This document shows positions 43,045 to 55,700 of a stretch of DNA of 64,000 nucleotides, in pieces; the stretch's first letter is position 1, and every line of letters starts with the position of its first letter. A model generated the notes under the pieces. The model saw only the letters and a list, made by a program, of their open reading frames with translations, ran no database searches and was not told the DNA's origin. The stretch comes from Strongyloides papillosus (taxonomy: Eukaryota; Nematoda; Chromadorea; Rhabditida; Strongyloididae). The DNA lies in the NCBI GenBank assembly GCA_005656395.1, contig SRSI01000050.1, forward strand, positions 4,278,001-4,342,000, given 5' to 3'. Made by a program: the position numbers and the translations under genes.

Positions 43045-43418
43045 TGGTAATCAAAGAATTGACAATAATTTGTCTTAGTAGAAAAAGTTAGTCCAATTCA
43101 AATATATAAGTATACCTGCAACTATGTAACATTAAAAAGTGTTAAAAAAAATGCTAGGATATGTTTATATACAGGAATGGAGCGTCGTTTATTAATGATA
43201 GCAATCCAAAAGTGGAGGCCAGATAATGTCAGGGAAAGTAAGGATTGATAAGATCGACTATACACATATTTATGTTTTCCTTTCTCTTAATGACTTTTTA
43301 TGTAGTGTATATTAAAATGTTGGCAATGTTATATCTTTATCAGTACAGAATATTCCAATTTCTTCGCCTTGAGTTCATAGGTTTTTTTTAGTAGTTGAGT
43401 CATTTTTTTTCTTCTGAA
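43045..43418. promoter_or_regulatory. Divergent promoter, F-box copy 2 / JMJD4-like
   Basis: A 374-base spacer between divergent starts, similar to 40664-41008. No defined motif is seen. Confidence 0.45.
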
Positions 43419-44609
43419 ATGCAGAGAATTAAATACACAGATAGAAAGGAAACTTTAAGATTATTTCAAGAATTTATGCTTCAAAATAAGCCTTGTATAT
43501 TTGAAGATCAATTTACAAAAGATTGGGATGCCAGGGAAGTTTGGTCAAATGATAATGAGACTTTAAATATAGATTACCTTAAAAAGGTGTATGGAAATTT
43601 AGAATGTCCAGTAATCATCAACGAACATACTTCAGAATGTGTAGAAATGTCATTTGCAGATTACGTTGAAGAATATATTTTCAGAGGCAAGTATGGTTAT
43701 TTGAAAGACTGGCATTTTCAAAGTTTATGTTATAAGAATGGATTAGATCAAGTGTATAAATTGTTTTCAATCTTAAATTTTGATTGGATTAACAATGAGA
43801 GATGGACAACATCAAGTGATGATAACCCCTTTGATGAAGACTATAGATTCTTGTACCTTGGTATCAAGGGAACCTGGACAAAGTTTCACTGTGATGTTAT
43901 GGGGTCATACAGTTGGTCTGCTAATATAATTGGAAGAAAAATTTGGTATTTCATTCCAATAGGTAATGAAAAGTTTTTTGTTGATAATAATTCCGGAGAT
44001 ACCTATATTAATGATATTAGAGAAAGAAGAACTCTCTGGGAGGAGGCTGGTGTTTTTGAAGTTGTCCAAAATCCTGGTGAAGTGATTTTTGTTCCAAGTG
44101 GTATGTGGCACCAAGTTCATAATGAGGTTAGTTGGCTTTTTATTTATCATACTTTCATTTTGCAGGAGTTAACATTATCTCTAAATCATAATTTTATCAA
44201 CTCTGCTAACATCGAATTAATCTATGATCTATTGAAAAAAAGAAAAGTAGATGTTAAAAAGGAGATTGATGATGTAATATCAATGAACATTTATACAAAT
44301 CAAGAAGTTAATAAGATTATAGAAAATATCTTAAAACTGGATCTAAAAATTAATTTTGAGATGTTTTATCAATTATTAGAAAAAGTAAAAAATGACAGAG
44401 AAGTTTTTGTTAAGACCTTTGATGCTAATAATATTGATAATCCTCTAATTGACATCAAAGAAATAAATAAGGAGAATATTCACAAAATTAGTGAAGGCCA
44501 TTGCAAGTGTAATGAAGATATTTGTCAAAATTGTCTTTATTTAATGATGAAACTTGATCTTACAATTGTTAACAAACTTTTATTCGAGTTTCAAAGAAGT
44601 GATTTCTAA
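43419..44609 (+). CDS. JMJD4: JmjC oxygenase, JMJD4-like
   Basis: Two exons, 43419-44126 and 44166-44609, with a 39-base intron open in frame (44127-44165); product 383 residues. The N-terminus has the family's NKPCIFEDQFTKDW block. The JmjC fold carries the Fe(II) ligands HCD at about 157-159 and a distal His near 231 (PSGMWHQVHN). Removing the intron restores HNE-ELTLSLNHNFIN, the conserved 'N-H-N-[FW]' strand of JMJD4. The human protein hydroxylates a lysine of eRF1, so a role in translation termination is likely. The C-terminal ~110 residues are more variable, with a Cys cluster (CKCNEDICQNC). A decayed 5' copy lies in the duplicated unit upstream. Confidence 0.85.
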   Translation: MQRIKYTDRKETLRLFQEFMLQNKPCIFEDQFTKDWDAREVWSNDNETLNIDYLKKVYGNLECPVIINEHTSECVEMSFADYVEEYIFRGKYGYLKDWHFQSLCYKNGLDQVYKLFSILNFDWINNERWTTSSDDNPFDEDYRFLYLGIKGTWTKFHCDVMGSYSWSANIIGRKIWYFIPIGNEKFFVDNNSGDTYINDIRERRTLWEEAGVFEVVQNPGEVIFVPSGMWHQVHNEVSWLFIYHTFILQELTLSLNHNFINSANIELIYDLLKKRKVDVKKEIDDVISMNIYTNQEVNKIIENILKLDLKINFEMFYQLLEKVKNDREVFVKTFDANNIDNPLIDIKEINKENIHKISEGHCKCNEDICQNCLYLMMKLDLTIVNKLLFEFQRSDF

Positions 44610-44743
44610 GAAATTTACATTTCATGGAAATAAAATTATATGAATATGGAAATTTGGACAATATTCAAAAAATGAACTATATATAAGTAACAAAATTTTG
44701 TAAAACTACAGTTTTTTTGTTGGAAATATTTTCCAAAAATACA

Positions 44744-47176
44744 ATGAAGATTCATAATGGGCTGGTTTTTGTCCTCTATTTTTATTTATATGGACCGAAT
44801 GCAGCTTCTGATGTCTCTTCGAGTTCCATTAACAAAGAAAAAGATAATACAAAAAATGAATCGAATTTTAATCCTGATATTAATACTATCCCAGAGGATG
44901 ATATAATCCTTGGACTCTTGACGGTTTTGAATGGCAATACATTAAATTTGTCTAACTATATTGACAGAGTAGTTCTTATTGATAGACTATATGGAAAAGA
45001 AAATGTAAGACAAAACAATTTCAAGGAAATTGAAGAAAGATTTAAAGAAAGTGTTAAAGGAATGAGTTATTCAAATAACATTACTTTAAATATAATTTAT
45101 TTTATTGGGATTTTTTTCATAACGACCTTCTTCCTGTATTATCTCCAGAAAATAATTTTTTTCTTACTGATAGGTGAATTCCTTGAAAAAAGAAGATTAA
45201 GAAGAAAGTATCCTCAATTATACAAATGGAAACGAAAATTCGAGAAGGCAAATTTTTCAAGGTATGGTTGTGTTGCTTTGGATCCAAGATACATCCCTGA
45301 AATTGTGATTTCAACACGAAAGGAATTTAAGCAAATAGGAAAATATAAGGTTATTTTAAATTACCACAATGCTTATGATGATCGTAAATTGGTTAAGACC
45401 AATGGGACCCCATATAACTTCAATATCTATCCTGTTAGGATTCCTCACATTACATTTTCTTTATTCGTCTGTGATGTAAGTTCTAATATCTATAATTCTA
45501 TTAATATAAACATTTAGTATCCAAAAAATTCTTATGCTGAATTCTGGGAGATGGTTTTCAGTCTGGATATAAGTACTATATTTGCAATCTTGTCATGTCG
45601 GGGAGATTACGTTAATACTACCACTTCATACTACTTTCCACAAAATAAGGAAGTATTTGGAAGAGTAACCGTTAGCAGGGAAAGTGAAGATTCATTCTTA
45701 ACAGAGTATTATGTCTATAAATATTCTATTACGAAAGGTTCTGTTGCCAAAGATGTTTATATATATGATGTCTATCACTGGAAACCTTACAAGCTTCCCT
45801 ATACAGAAAAATGTATAATTGAAATATATGATATTATGAGGAATCTTCCCACCAATAGTAGGGTTCTCATTCATTCTGAGGAATCTATATGTACCAGAAT
45901 CTCATCAATCATATTTTTTGTGAATATTTATGAATATATGACTCATAACAAAACTTTTGACAAGCCAATGAGTATCATAACAAATGTTAGGGAACAAATA
46001 CCTGGAAGTTACATTGGTATTGGAGATTATAATATAATTATGAAGTCAATCTATGAATCACTTTATCTGGATGGATATTTTAATGACAAAAAATGTTATG
46101 AAAAAGCCAATGCATCGTTTGAATTATATCGCAGTAGGAGAATGCATAATAGAGGGAAATTTGAAGACAATATTGTTCCCTTCTTATCTTTTGCATGTGA
46201 TATATCTGTTGGCAGGGTTCTGGAGATTCTTCATAAGGCATGTAAGATAAGAATGTATAATAATAAAGAAACCTTGCAAAAGTTATGTAAACGTTTCTAT
46301 AAATCACAAGAAGTTGAAGATGGTCAGATAAAAAACAATTATCCGGATATTCCTTGTCAAGATGAGTTCACAATTGATTTTGGTAATTTCAATATTGAAC
46401 CTGGTAATATTGATGGGTATGTTCACGCTAATATGATACAATATAAGTGTAAAAATAATACTCAGAGACAGATTATTATGACTCAGGTAAGTTACTAAAT
46501 TATTCTAGTTGACAATAATTTTCTCCTTTAGAACCCTCATAAAAACGCGATTGATGAGATGTTAGAATTAATCTACAGTTATAATGTATCAGTAATCATA
46601 CATATAACAAGTTATGATGAGTTAACTGATACCAATTTCCCTTCCTATATACCAAGGAATGTTGATAAAAAAGTGGTACATGAAGAATTTACAATTGTTG
46701 TTGAGGACAGTGAAATTGATAGTGAAACGGGTTTCAAGATTTCATTTTGTAAGATTTCAACTAAGTATCAATCTACAAAGCGATTCGTGCACGTTCTTAT
46801 TACCAATTGGTATAGTAAGGAATTCATGACAGATGAGAAAGTAGTTGTAAATGCATACAATACATTCTTGCGGTATGTGGAACCTAAAAGGCCTGCAATC
46901 ATACATTGCGATGATGGAATCGGAAGGACAGGAGTTCTGACACTCTTCATTCATATACTGGATTTTCTTGGAGAATCAGAGAATTTCAATATCCTTAATC
47001 ATTTAGAGTTCCTCCGTAAAAGAAGACTTTATGCTGTACCAAATGGGGAGAAAATCATTTTTACCATTCAATGCCTGTATGAATATTTCAAATTTCAATT
47101 ATACGAATTAAATCCAGCTGTTTATCATAGATTCGGGGATATCACAAGAAATATAAAGCATATCCATCAATGGTAA
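44744..47176 (+). CDS. Receptor-type tyrosine phosphatase with two altered PTP domains
   Basis: Three exons: 44744-45475, 45518-46486 and 46532-47176, with introns of 42 and 45 bases; product 781 residues. A signal-like start (MKIHNGLVFVLYFYLYG) is followed by a short extracellular part, a transmembrane segment at about 114-145 and two cytoplasmic PTP domains. The first ends in IHSEESICTRIS (His363): the catalytic Cys is Ser and the P-loop Arg is lost. The second has IHCDDGIGRTG (Cys693), keeping Cys and Arg with DD for the usual SA. Both WPD loops lack Asp (WKPYKLP and NWYSKEF). Usual receptor PTPs keep domain 1 active, so this is the reverse, and full catalysis is doubtful. It may act as a phosphotyrosine trap or scaffold. 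Confidence 0.85.
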
Positions 47177-47596
47177 ATATTTTAATATAATATAATATTT
47201 CATTTAATTTAATAATATAAGATACAATAAAATAACTTCTCTATGTTAGCTTGTAAAAGTTTCTTAATGTATTAATGACAAATCATCTTTCTAAGTTGAT
47301 TAATAAAGTTGTCTGATAGCTTTTTTCGACAGCAAGAGGATGCTAATTGGTAATTAATTATTTATTATGTGTGTCACTTAAATGTTTACAATATGACAAT
47401 CATGTTTTTTTTCTATCAAAAAAAGTTTTATTAGAATCATTGCATTAAAATCAGCTTCAGTTTGAGGCTTCTATTTTATCAAAATACACTACTAAAGTTC
47501 CTATATGGATTTCCTGACAAACAAGTTGGAAAAGTGTTACCACTAAATTCTTTAAATTACACCTACAATAATTTAATATTCTCAAGAATATAAAAG
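47177..47596. other. Spacer before MAK16
   Basis: A 420-base AT-rich spacer between two genes on the same strand. It is too long for a tight operon and shows no recognised motif. Confidence 0.4.
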
Positions 47597-48421
47597 ATGC
47601 AAGCGGATGATATTACCTGGGGAGTCATAAATAAAGGACATTGTTCCTACAAAGTCCAGTAAGTTTCTCCTATCAGTCCATAAAATATGGTATTTTTTTA
47701 AATTTTTAGGCTTAGTAAACAAAAATTATTCTGTAAAAATGAGTACAATCTAACGGGTGTCTGTAATAGAGTATCATGCCCTTTAGCTAATTCTCAATAT
47801 GCTACAGTACGCGAAGAAGATGGTATCTGTTATCTTTACATGAAGGTAGCTGAAAGATCTCATATGCCAAATAAATTATGGGAGAAAATTCGTCTTCCAA
47901 ATAATATGACCCAAGCTGTTAATACAATTAATGAAGAATTACTGTATTGGAGTGAATTTGTCCGTCAAAAATGTAAAGCTCGTCTCGTTAGGATTCACCA
48001 ATACTTGATAAGAATGAGGAAATTAAGGTTACGTAGTATGCATAAAAAGATAACACCAATACCAAGGAAGATTGAGAGACGTGAAAGGAGAAATGAGGAG
48101 AAAGCTCTTATAGCTGCTAAATTAGATAATGCCATTGAAAAAGAATTGTTAGAGAGGTTGAAGGAAGGAACTTATGGTGATATATATAATTTCAATAGAA
48201 CAGCGTTTGAAAATGTCTTGGAACATCCTGATCTACAAGAACAAGAAGTTCAGGAAGAGGTTGAGTATGATGAGGATGAAGATGATTTGATGGAGAGGGA
48301 ATTCGTAGCAGATTTCGATGAAAGTGATAGTGATGATATTGAGGATGGTGGTTATGGTCATGGTAAATCTCATTATGATGAATCTGATGATGATGAGGAT
48401 GCTTTAGAAGCCACGGCTTAG
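47597..48421 (+). CDS. MAK16: MAK16 ribosome biogenesis factor
   Basis: Two exons, 47597-47658 and 47710-48421, with a 51-base intron; product 257 residues. The start ([20 protein letters not shown]), the Cys-containing block [20 protein letters not shown] and the RHK-like helix region [10 protein letters not shown] match MAK16 along their length. The C-terminus is the usual acidic nucleolar tail ([11 protein letters not shown]...). MAK16 is needed for early 60S subunit assembly. An AATAAA lies at 48504-48509. The gene is convergent with the ShKT-nitrobindin-like gene, only 131 bases apart. Confidence 0.95.
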
Positions 48422-48552
48422 TGTTAGTATATATATTGTTTTTAATTCGTTCTTGTTATTTTGTTTTTGATTAAGAAAGATCTTAATTTTTTATTTTTTT
48501 GTTAATAAATTTAATATATACATAATCGCACTAAAAATGAATAAATAAAGTT

Positions 48553-49325
48553 TCAGGGAAATATTCTTTCGTATGTTATACTGGTATGTAATATCATAGG
48601 ATGAGTAACTGTCGACATTACTAAAGTAGATTCTAGGAAAGTTTCATTCATCAGCATCCATGTTCTTGTCATCTAAAAGAAATAGTTTTCAATAAGATTA
48701 AGAACATACTTACCCTTCGAACTGGTAGATCTCTTGAAAAATTAACTCTTCCAATTCTTTTTAGCCTAAATTCAATGGCATTGCCATTCTCAACACCTTC
48801 TTCAACGGTGGCGAAGCCGTTACTCATAACAGTTGTCAATGCTACCGTTGTCCCATTACTATCCATGGTAAGGAATCCTGTTTCTGAATGCAATTCAATT
48901 TCTTCATACTGTTCCCAAGCAAAAGCAGTGTAATTCAATGAAGGATGTGATGAATTAAGATTTGCTAGCCTGAAATCTATTTCTTCACCATAAGTAAAAC
49001 GTGGAATAGTTGGAAAATCGGCTTTTCCTCCAAAATCGCTTCTCCATTTACCTATCAAGAAGGCAATTCTCTTCAAGTTTGGTGGTACTTTCTTTAAGTC
49101 ATACTCTGGTGGAATAATTAAACCATCACATTTTTGACATGATTTCAAACAATTTTTTATCACAAAGTCTTCTTTTTCACATCGTGTTGGATCTTCAGCA
49201 ACCTGAAGATAGCAACTCATATCTTTATCTTGGCATTTCTTTAATTTCGTATATGGAGAAGATGAATTTACAAGTAAATTAATATATGAAATCAGTATTA
49301 ATGATAAAAAAATAATACTAGACAT
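48553..49325 (-). CDS. Secreted ShKT + nitrobindin/THAP4-like protein
   Basis: Two exons, 49325-48714 and 48672-48553, with a 41-base intron; product 243 residues. A signal peptide (about 1-20) precedes an ShKT domain at about 30-66 with six cysteines ending NCLKSCQKC, a nematode favourite. From about residue 85 comes a nitrobindin/THAP4-like beta-barrel (FLIGKWRSDFGGKADFP, then GFLTM, then EGVENGNAIEF). The last exon adds the closing strands, including PMILHTSITYERI, where the family has its heme-contacting His. Heme or small-ligand binding outside the cell is inferred. Without the second exon the barrel would lack its last strands, which supports the splice. Confidence 0.85.
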
Positions 49326-52130
49326 TTAGTTATTGTAAAATATTTAAAATATCTAAAACTTTTTGATTACTCACATACAATATGATAAAATACACATATA
49401 TCCATCTTAATTCTCAACTTGATATATCAATTCAACATTAAGGTGGGTTAAATGTTAAAAGAAACAGATAAAAAAACTAGAATGATCAAGTCTAATTTTG
49501 TAACATGTTTGATCTGTTTAGTTATGATAAAACTGGCTTCTGTTAATTTTTGATGAGTATATATGTATGTATCAATTTTCGTATCATTTAACATCATATA
49601 TCCTAATAAAAATTTAATATAAATCTTTATATATCTTTTTTTGTAACAAGATACATATAATATTGATAATTGAAATGTTTTCACTGGTAAAAAGTTCAAA
49701 TAAAATTAGAAAGTTAAAGATAGGCATGATAAAAAGTATATATATTGGCATTATCTAACCTTTTATTGAATATTATCATATTTACAATGTTAATACTATT
49801 AAAAAGAGGATAAGTATTTTAATCATTGACCATGTATAAATAAATATAACATCTATGAAGCAATTTTTAAGTGAATCTTTATGATATTATTTTTTAATAT
49901 AAATATGAATTATCTCTATTATATCTCTCTTTACAATGATATATGGTTTTCTTTTTTTGGTACTTTGTACGTGTTTATCATAATTTAATATCAGCACAAA
50001 TTATTTTAACATCAACGATTACTAAATAACATTATCTCCTTCTACTACCTAGACGTATATATGGATCATCATTAAAATATTTCATTCAAATACTATCTAT
50101 TTTAAAACCATTAAATAATATATTATTTAGAAACCTTCTATATATAATATAAATAAGATTTTTATATACGTATCTTTCCAAGAGGTTATCATATTGTCGT
50201 TTATATTTCTGTAAAAATTTATTCTGGATTTTGTTAAAAACTCTTTTTTCTCATGATTTTCATTCTTATCCTTAAATTATCATTATTTTTCTTATTGTAA
50301 TTATCTCTTAACGATTGAAAAAATGTATGAAAATATCTAAATTAATGTCTTTAGTTGGAATGGAGTTGTATATGTGTTTATGTGTATGTGATACAATTTA
50401 TCTATCTCTCTTTTCAAAAAAACATTCTGATATAATGATCTTTGAAAAAAATTTGAATAAAAGTGTTCTAATATAAGTTTTAATTTTTAAAGATAATTTT
50501 TTAATTAAACTTCCTTATAAGTGTGCTTTGATGTGTGTATCATAAGATGTTCATTAACCAAATTATCTATCTATGTATTTTCTTAATTTGTATACTTTTC
50601 TTTCATTTAATGATAATTATCCTTTCTTAACACATCTTAAACGTTTACAGTAACCATATTTATCATTTTATATCTTTTATTTTTATGTTCTCGTCCTTAA
50701 CCATTCTTGAAAGTTCATTTACTAGAAATGATAAGAAAGTACGCTTTTATGGGAGAAAAAGGAATAAAAAACAAACGTCATATTCTTTGAATCTTAATCT
50801 CTCACAATTCAATAATATTTTCCTAATCAAAACTTTCATTTTCCGCCAATTTTGCATCTTAATCACAATATGCTGTATAAAAATATATCATTTATACACT
50901 CTATTCCAACAATATACATATCAGAGATAGAGTTTGTGTATTGAAGATAGGCAATTTAAATTCACTCATAAGTCGTAATTTTTATTAAAAATTTATATAA
51001 TTTTCATTAAATTTTCATTTTATCATTAATGTAAGTTAAAATTTAGGTGTTATAGGATCTTTATTGTATCTTTTTTATTTGAAATTCATTGAAGTTATTT
51101 AGTTTATCAATGAAATTATATTCATCTCCTCCTGTTAGGTTTAGTTTAGTATAGTAATATTTTTGAGAGTAAGAGCAGGAGTGAGAAGCACAATTTATTT
51201 CATTACTTCTATTCTTAAGATTGTTATTTATATTAACATTTATAGAATCCTTTATTTTTTAAGGAATGATGTGTAAGCTCTACCTAAGAGAAATAATGAT
51301 GTTTTTGAATTTCTATCAAAATTTACAATTCTTTTTTGATAATTTGGCACATACCATAATCAATATAGAGTTTAAATTAACTTTATTTTGTTTCAATATT
51401 AATCTAATCCTGAGTTTTTTAAATGTTTTTTCATAACCATGTTCTGTGTATCTTTATATTGAAATGTGCTTTTTTCATAAGAGGCATTTGTGTTTTTTCA
51501 TATATAAAATTAGTCAATCAATTATGCTATACTCAAAAGTTATATGTCTCAATAATATTATATTTTTTTTATATTATTTGTTATTTAATTTTATAAATGA
51601 TATCTTTATGGAGATTTACATTTTTTCTCTCTAATTAATGTGATTTATTTACAGAAATTTTTGTATTGTGAGGTTTCTACTTGATTAATAAAAGTAAAGT
51701 ATATTGATACTGTATTTTCAAAAAATACTCCAATTTTTTGAATCTTCCTATCAATTTTCGTAACGTGTAAGTTTTGATCATTAAAATTTTTAAAATTTCA
51801 TTTGTAAGTATTGTACCATTATATAACTAGTGATAATGATTAGTATATATAGCAAAATTATGATATTAATTAACATTAACTATACATATTTTTCACCTGA
51901 TCTGAAATTTAGTAGTTAGTTATATAAATCTTGTGAAAGACAGCCAAAAGTTTTGCGCATAATTTAACGTGTGTTTTATTGTTTAAAAGTTTTGTTTTTA
52001 TTATTATTGTTAATATAAAAGTTACACATTCATTCATGATTTTTCACTTATCCCCTTCTATGTGTTATTATTCTAGATTAAGATTAAAATTCTAAAGAAT
52101 TTTTATAAATTTAGAATTAAACTCCAGAGT
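49326..52130. other. Gene-poor AT-rich region, 2.8 kb
   Basis: No supported gene. Open frames such as 49448-49699 (minus) and 50685-50930 (plus) have skewed A/T composition and no splice or domain support. Promoters for the flanking divergent genes are expected. Confidence 0.4.
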
Positions 52131-52134
52131 GTAC

Positions 52135-52325
52135 CTCTTTCTTCTTCACAATATAATGAATAGTCAGTGCTTCGGCGTCTCGGAATGCTCTAACATACTA
52201 TGATATGTGATGAGAGTATACAAACGACTTGTATAATAATTGTCCAGGTTCTCTGACGCAGATATTGTGAAGATTGTGTATGGACACTCTGTTTTCAGAA
52301 GTCTCTCTTAAACACACATATATAA
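52135..52325. other. GC-richer island of unknown function
   Basis: In a very A/T region this 190-base stretch stands out ('CTTCGGCGTCTCGGAATGCTC', then 'GTCCAGGTTCTCTGACGCAG'). It contains TGATGAG (52209-52215) and CTGA (52253-52256), which resemble boxes C and D of a snoRNA, but no C'/D' pair or terminal stem is clear. It may also be an old exon (an open stretch on + reads SRFSDADIVKIVYGHS). Confidence 0.3.
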
Positions 52326-52781
52326 ATATATATATTATAATATGTCTAGCATTAAATAGAAGTTCTCTCTTAATGGCTGTTATAGTAAAAAGACCAAGTT
52401 GAAAAATTTACTAATAGCTTAGATGACCATTTTCTTTTAAATATATATTTAATTATTAATTTTCCAATTTTAAACGTGATTTTTATATATTTACTCAATT
52501 ATCATGATTTGTCAATTGATATTTTAAAGATAACAATACTTTTAATCACGTACTTTTTTGAATTAAAAGTTTTCCTTAAATCACTTGATTTCTTCATTTA
52601 TTTTGAAGGAATTGTGAAATTAGTTTTTAGTAATTAAAATTGTATAAAATTTTTTTGCCATTTAATATCTTATTAATATAACTTTCTTTTATCATACTAA
52701 CAACCTTAATTTTAGGTGAGATAAAAATAAAGTCTAAAAAAATATTAAAAAAATTTAATGCCGTTCTAAATTTCATTAGAT

Positions 52782-55700
52782 ATGTCATACTGTGAAATAA
52801 ATACAGCTCAACCAAATCAACTAACAACTATGGATGAATCTATTGATTCAGGAAATGTTAGAAGATCCCTTAGAAGTAATGTAAGATGTAATTACAAAGA
52901 TATGATTAATGGTACGAAAAAAAATTCAAATGCTATTGATCGTAGTCGCTCCCTTTCTGCAGGAAAAAAACTTAAAATCAAACCGGTCATTCCTAAAAAA
53001 AACCAAACATGTGGAGAAGTATCTTGTAATTCAAGTCACAACAACTCCTCTGATGTTAATAATACCTTTCGCACAACAAAAAGCGCTTCACATACAACCA
53101 CAACTGATGACGAAGCTACAACAAATTCAAATCAATCCTTATCTGTCTCCCCGGAGAATAATATTCACCATGTTATTGAAGTTTCCATTTCAACAACAGA
53201 CCCAACGACAAATTCAAAAAGACACAGAAGACCTCCATCTGCTCATAAAGATTATTTAAATGAGAAACAAGTAAAAGAAATTCAAAAAAGTCACAGTAAG
53301 AATCCTTCGAAATCTCTTACCCCTGATCCAAATACCGTTCTTAATTCCTCTAAACTATTATCATCTGACAATAGTTGTAAAAAAGTTGATAATAACAATT
53401 TAAATAAAAGTAATCAAACACAAAAACATGAAATCGCAAATGAGATTCAAAAAAAAGTTAACAATACCATGAATAATACTAGTAATATCTTGGAAGTTGA
53501 AATTAACAAGGATATTTCTGGTGATGAACCTAGATGTTCATTGTCGCCACCACTTAAAATGTCAATTACACGTGGTAAGGGATCTGTATCCCCCAAAATT
53601 ATTTCGTTTACGGTTAATGAAACGGATACTATTGTAAAAGAAGATCAATCCCTTCAGGGAGCAAATAAAAATGAAACTAAAAGTGATGTTATTCCTACTA
53701 TTCCTGTTGAAGAGAATGAAGTATTACCTACAGTTGAAGAGATAAAAGAATTTGGTTCCCATTCTAATGAGGATGAGACAACTGATAACAATGATCCTAA
53801 GGATCCAATACCCAAAGAATTGACGGGAAATATATCAACTGATTCAATTGACTTAAAATGTAGTGAAAATCCTGCCCTACTTCAAATTGATGGCTCAGAA
53901 ACAGCCGAAACAAGTTTAGTCGAAGAAGTACCAAATGAAAAACTTCTCGAGTGTCCTACCCTTCAATGTATGGATGAACATACAAATCCTCCGAAACTCG
54001 AACTTGAAAATAACGAACAAAAACCAGAATTAGAACCAGTACTTCAAGATACATCTGACCAACAGGAAGAATCGACCACTACCAGCCAACCTATGGATAC
54101 ATCAGGTCCACCATTATTAGAACCTGTTGAAGAAGGTCCAAAGGAGGACTCATATGAAGATCTTGACTTAAAATGCCATGAAGACTTAGAATTAATGGAT
54201 CTTGATACACCAAAGAAAGTAGATGTTGGTGAGGAAGAAACTGAAACAATGGATACAACAACATCACCAACCTCATCAACAAAAACTGGAAAAAGAAGAA
54301 ATTGTCCCCCGAGAAAAGAAACTCCAACAGGAAAGATTGAAACAAAGACATCAGGCAGAAGGAGTTACAGTAGAAATTCTGATAAATATAAATGTAAAGA
54401 ATGCGGGTTTACCACAGGTAGAATGGTTGATCTTAAACTTCACAATAAAACTCATGAAAACAGTAACATGAACAGAGGCACATCTGCCAAAAGAAGAAAA
54501 AGAAGCCACTCAGTCCCAAAACAAGACACCGCCCTAAATGAAAGTCCTAAAGAGGAAGCGGAAACTGGTAATAAGGAGAAAGAAATAGAATTTGATAAAT
54601 TATACAGTGTTGAGGAGTATAATCTTGAATCTGGTACAAAAGATGGATCACCGTCCCATGAAAAAATGTACAAATGCAAGGAGTGTCCTTTTACCAACAC
54701 AAATTTATCCAGAATTGAAAGCCATGTTGTTGGTCATACAAAAAGAATTGGTTTTAAGTGTCCTGTATGTACCTACTTCTGTGGATCTGCCGGTTTTATG
54801 AAGAAGCATACCTCTCTCCATGGTACTGACTGCCCATGGCCACCACAATTCTATGGTTCTAAGAAGAGAGGTAATGGCAGGTACCAAACTCCTCCACCAA
54901 CACTAACAAAGGATGAGGAAGGATTAAAGAAAGAAGTTGGTGATGAAGAAACTTCTAAGGAGTACTCTCAACAACAATCATCTAATAGTGGAGATAACAA
55001 AAAATCCACATCTCAGGGGGGAAATAACAAAAGAGGAGGAGGTGGATCACAAGTAGTTCCATTGACAGATGATATGAGGACCATCTGGAAATCAATGAAT
55101 ATACAGAAGAAAGTAACAAAACAAACATGTCCCGTCAAGACATGTCCATTTACAGGGACGTCAATAAGTTTCTCACTTCATAAATTATTATATACCCACA
55201 ACAAGGATAAAGTAAAATCGAAGACCAGGAAACCGGCACCTCTAGATAAGGTAAGATTTTTCCAATAACTGATTTTCCCTAAAACAAAAATCGTTTCGAA
55301 ATCTAAAATGTTTTAATGAAAGCGTTCCTTTTAGTGTCGTCTCTCGTTTAAAACATTATTTTGTGTGGGCTTGATTATTTATCGGCAAATATTTAAAATT
55401 CATCATTATAAGTACAGAAGATGATTATCCCTTCTTGTCCCCATTTTTTCGTATCGTTATCAGGAACGGAAGTTCGGTTCTTGAGTTTTTGAGACCTTTT
55501 TTTACATCTATTATTTAATATTAATTATTTTATCAAAGTTAAAATATACCCATATATTTCTTTTTTTTTTATCATTTATTACTATCATTTCATTATTTCA
55601 GAAAGTTAAGAAGAAGAAAGATAATAAAAAAAGTGATAAAACTATAAAGAGGGTTGGAAGAAAGCCCATTTGTAAGGATTGTAAAAGAAAATTTATCAGT

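Larger units (their letters stand above)
39090..43925. repeat. Tandem duplication, two ~2.4-kb units
   Basis: Unit 1 is 39090-41515 and unit 2 is 41516-43925. Each runs from the 3' third of DENR through an F-box gene to the middle of a JMJD4-like gene. At the junction a JMJD4-like fragment switches to DENR sequence at a shared AAT (41516-41518), matching 43923-43925 in one parent and 39090-39092 in the other. Confidence 0.85.

Noticed and set aside
50685..50930. 81-codon open frame
   Set aside because: It shows A/T-driven composition with no start context or family similarity.
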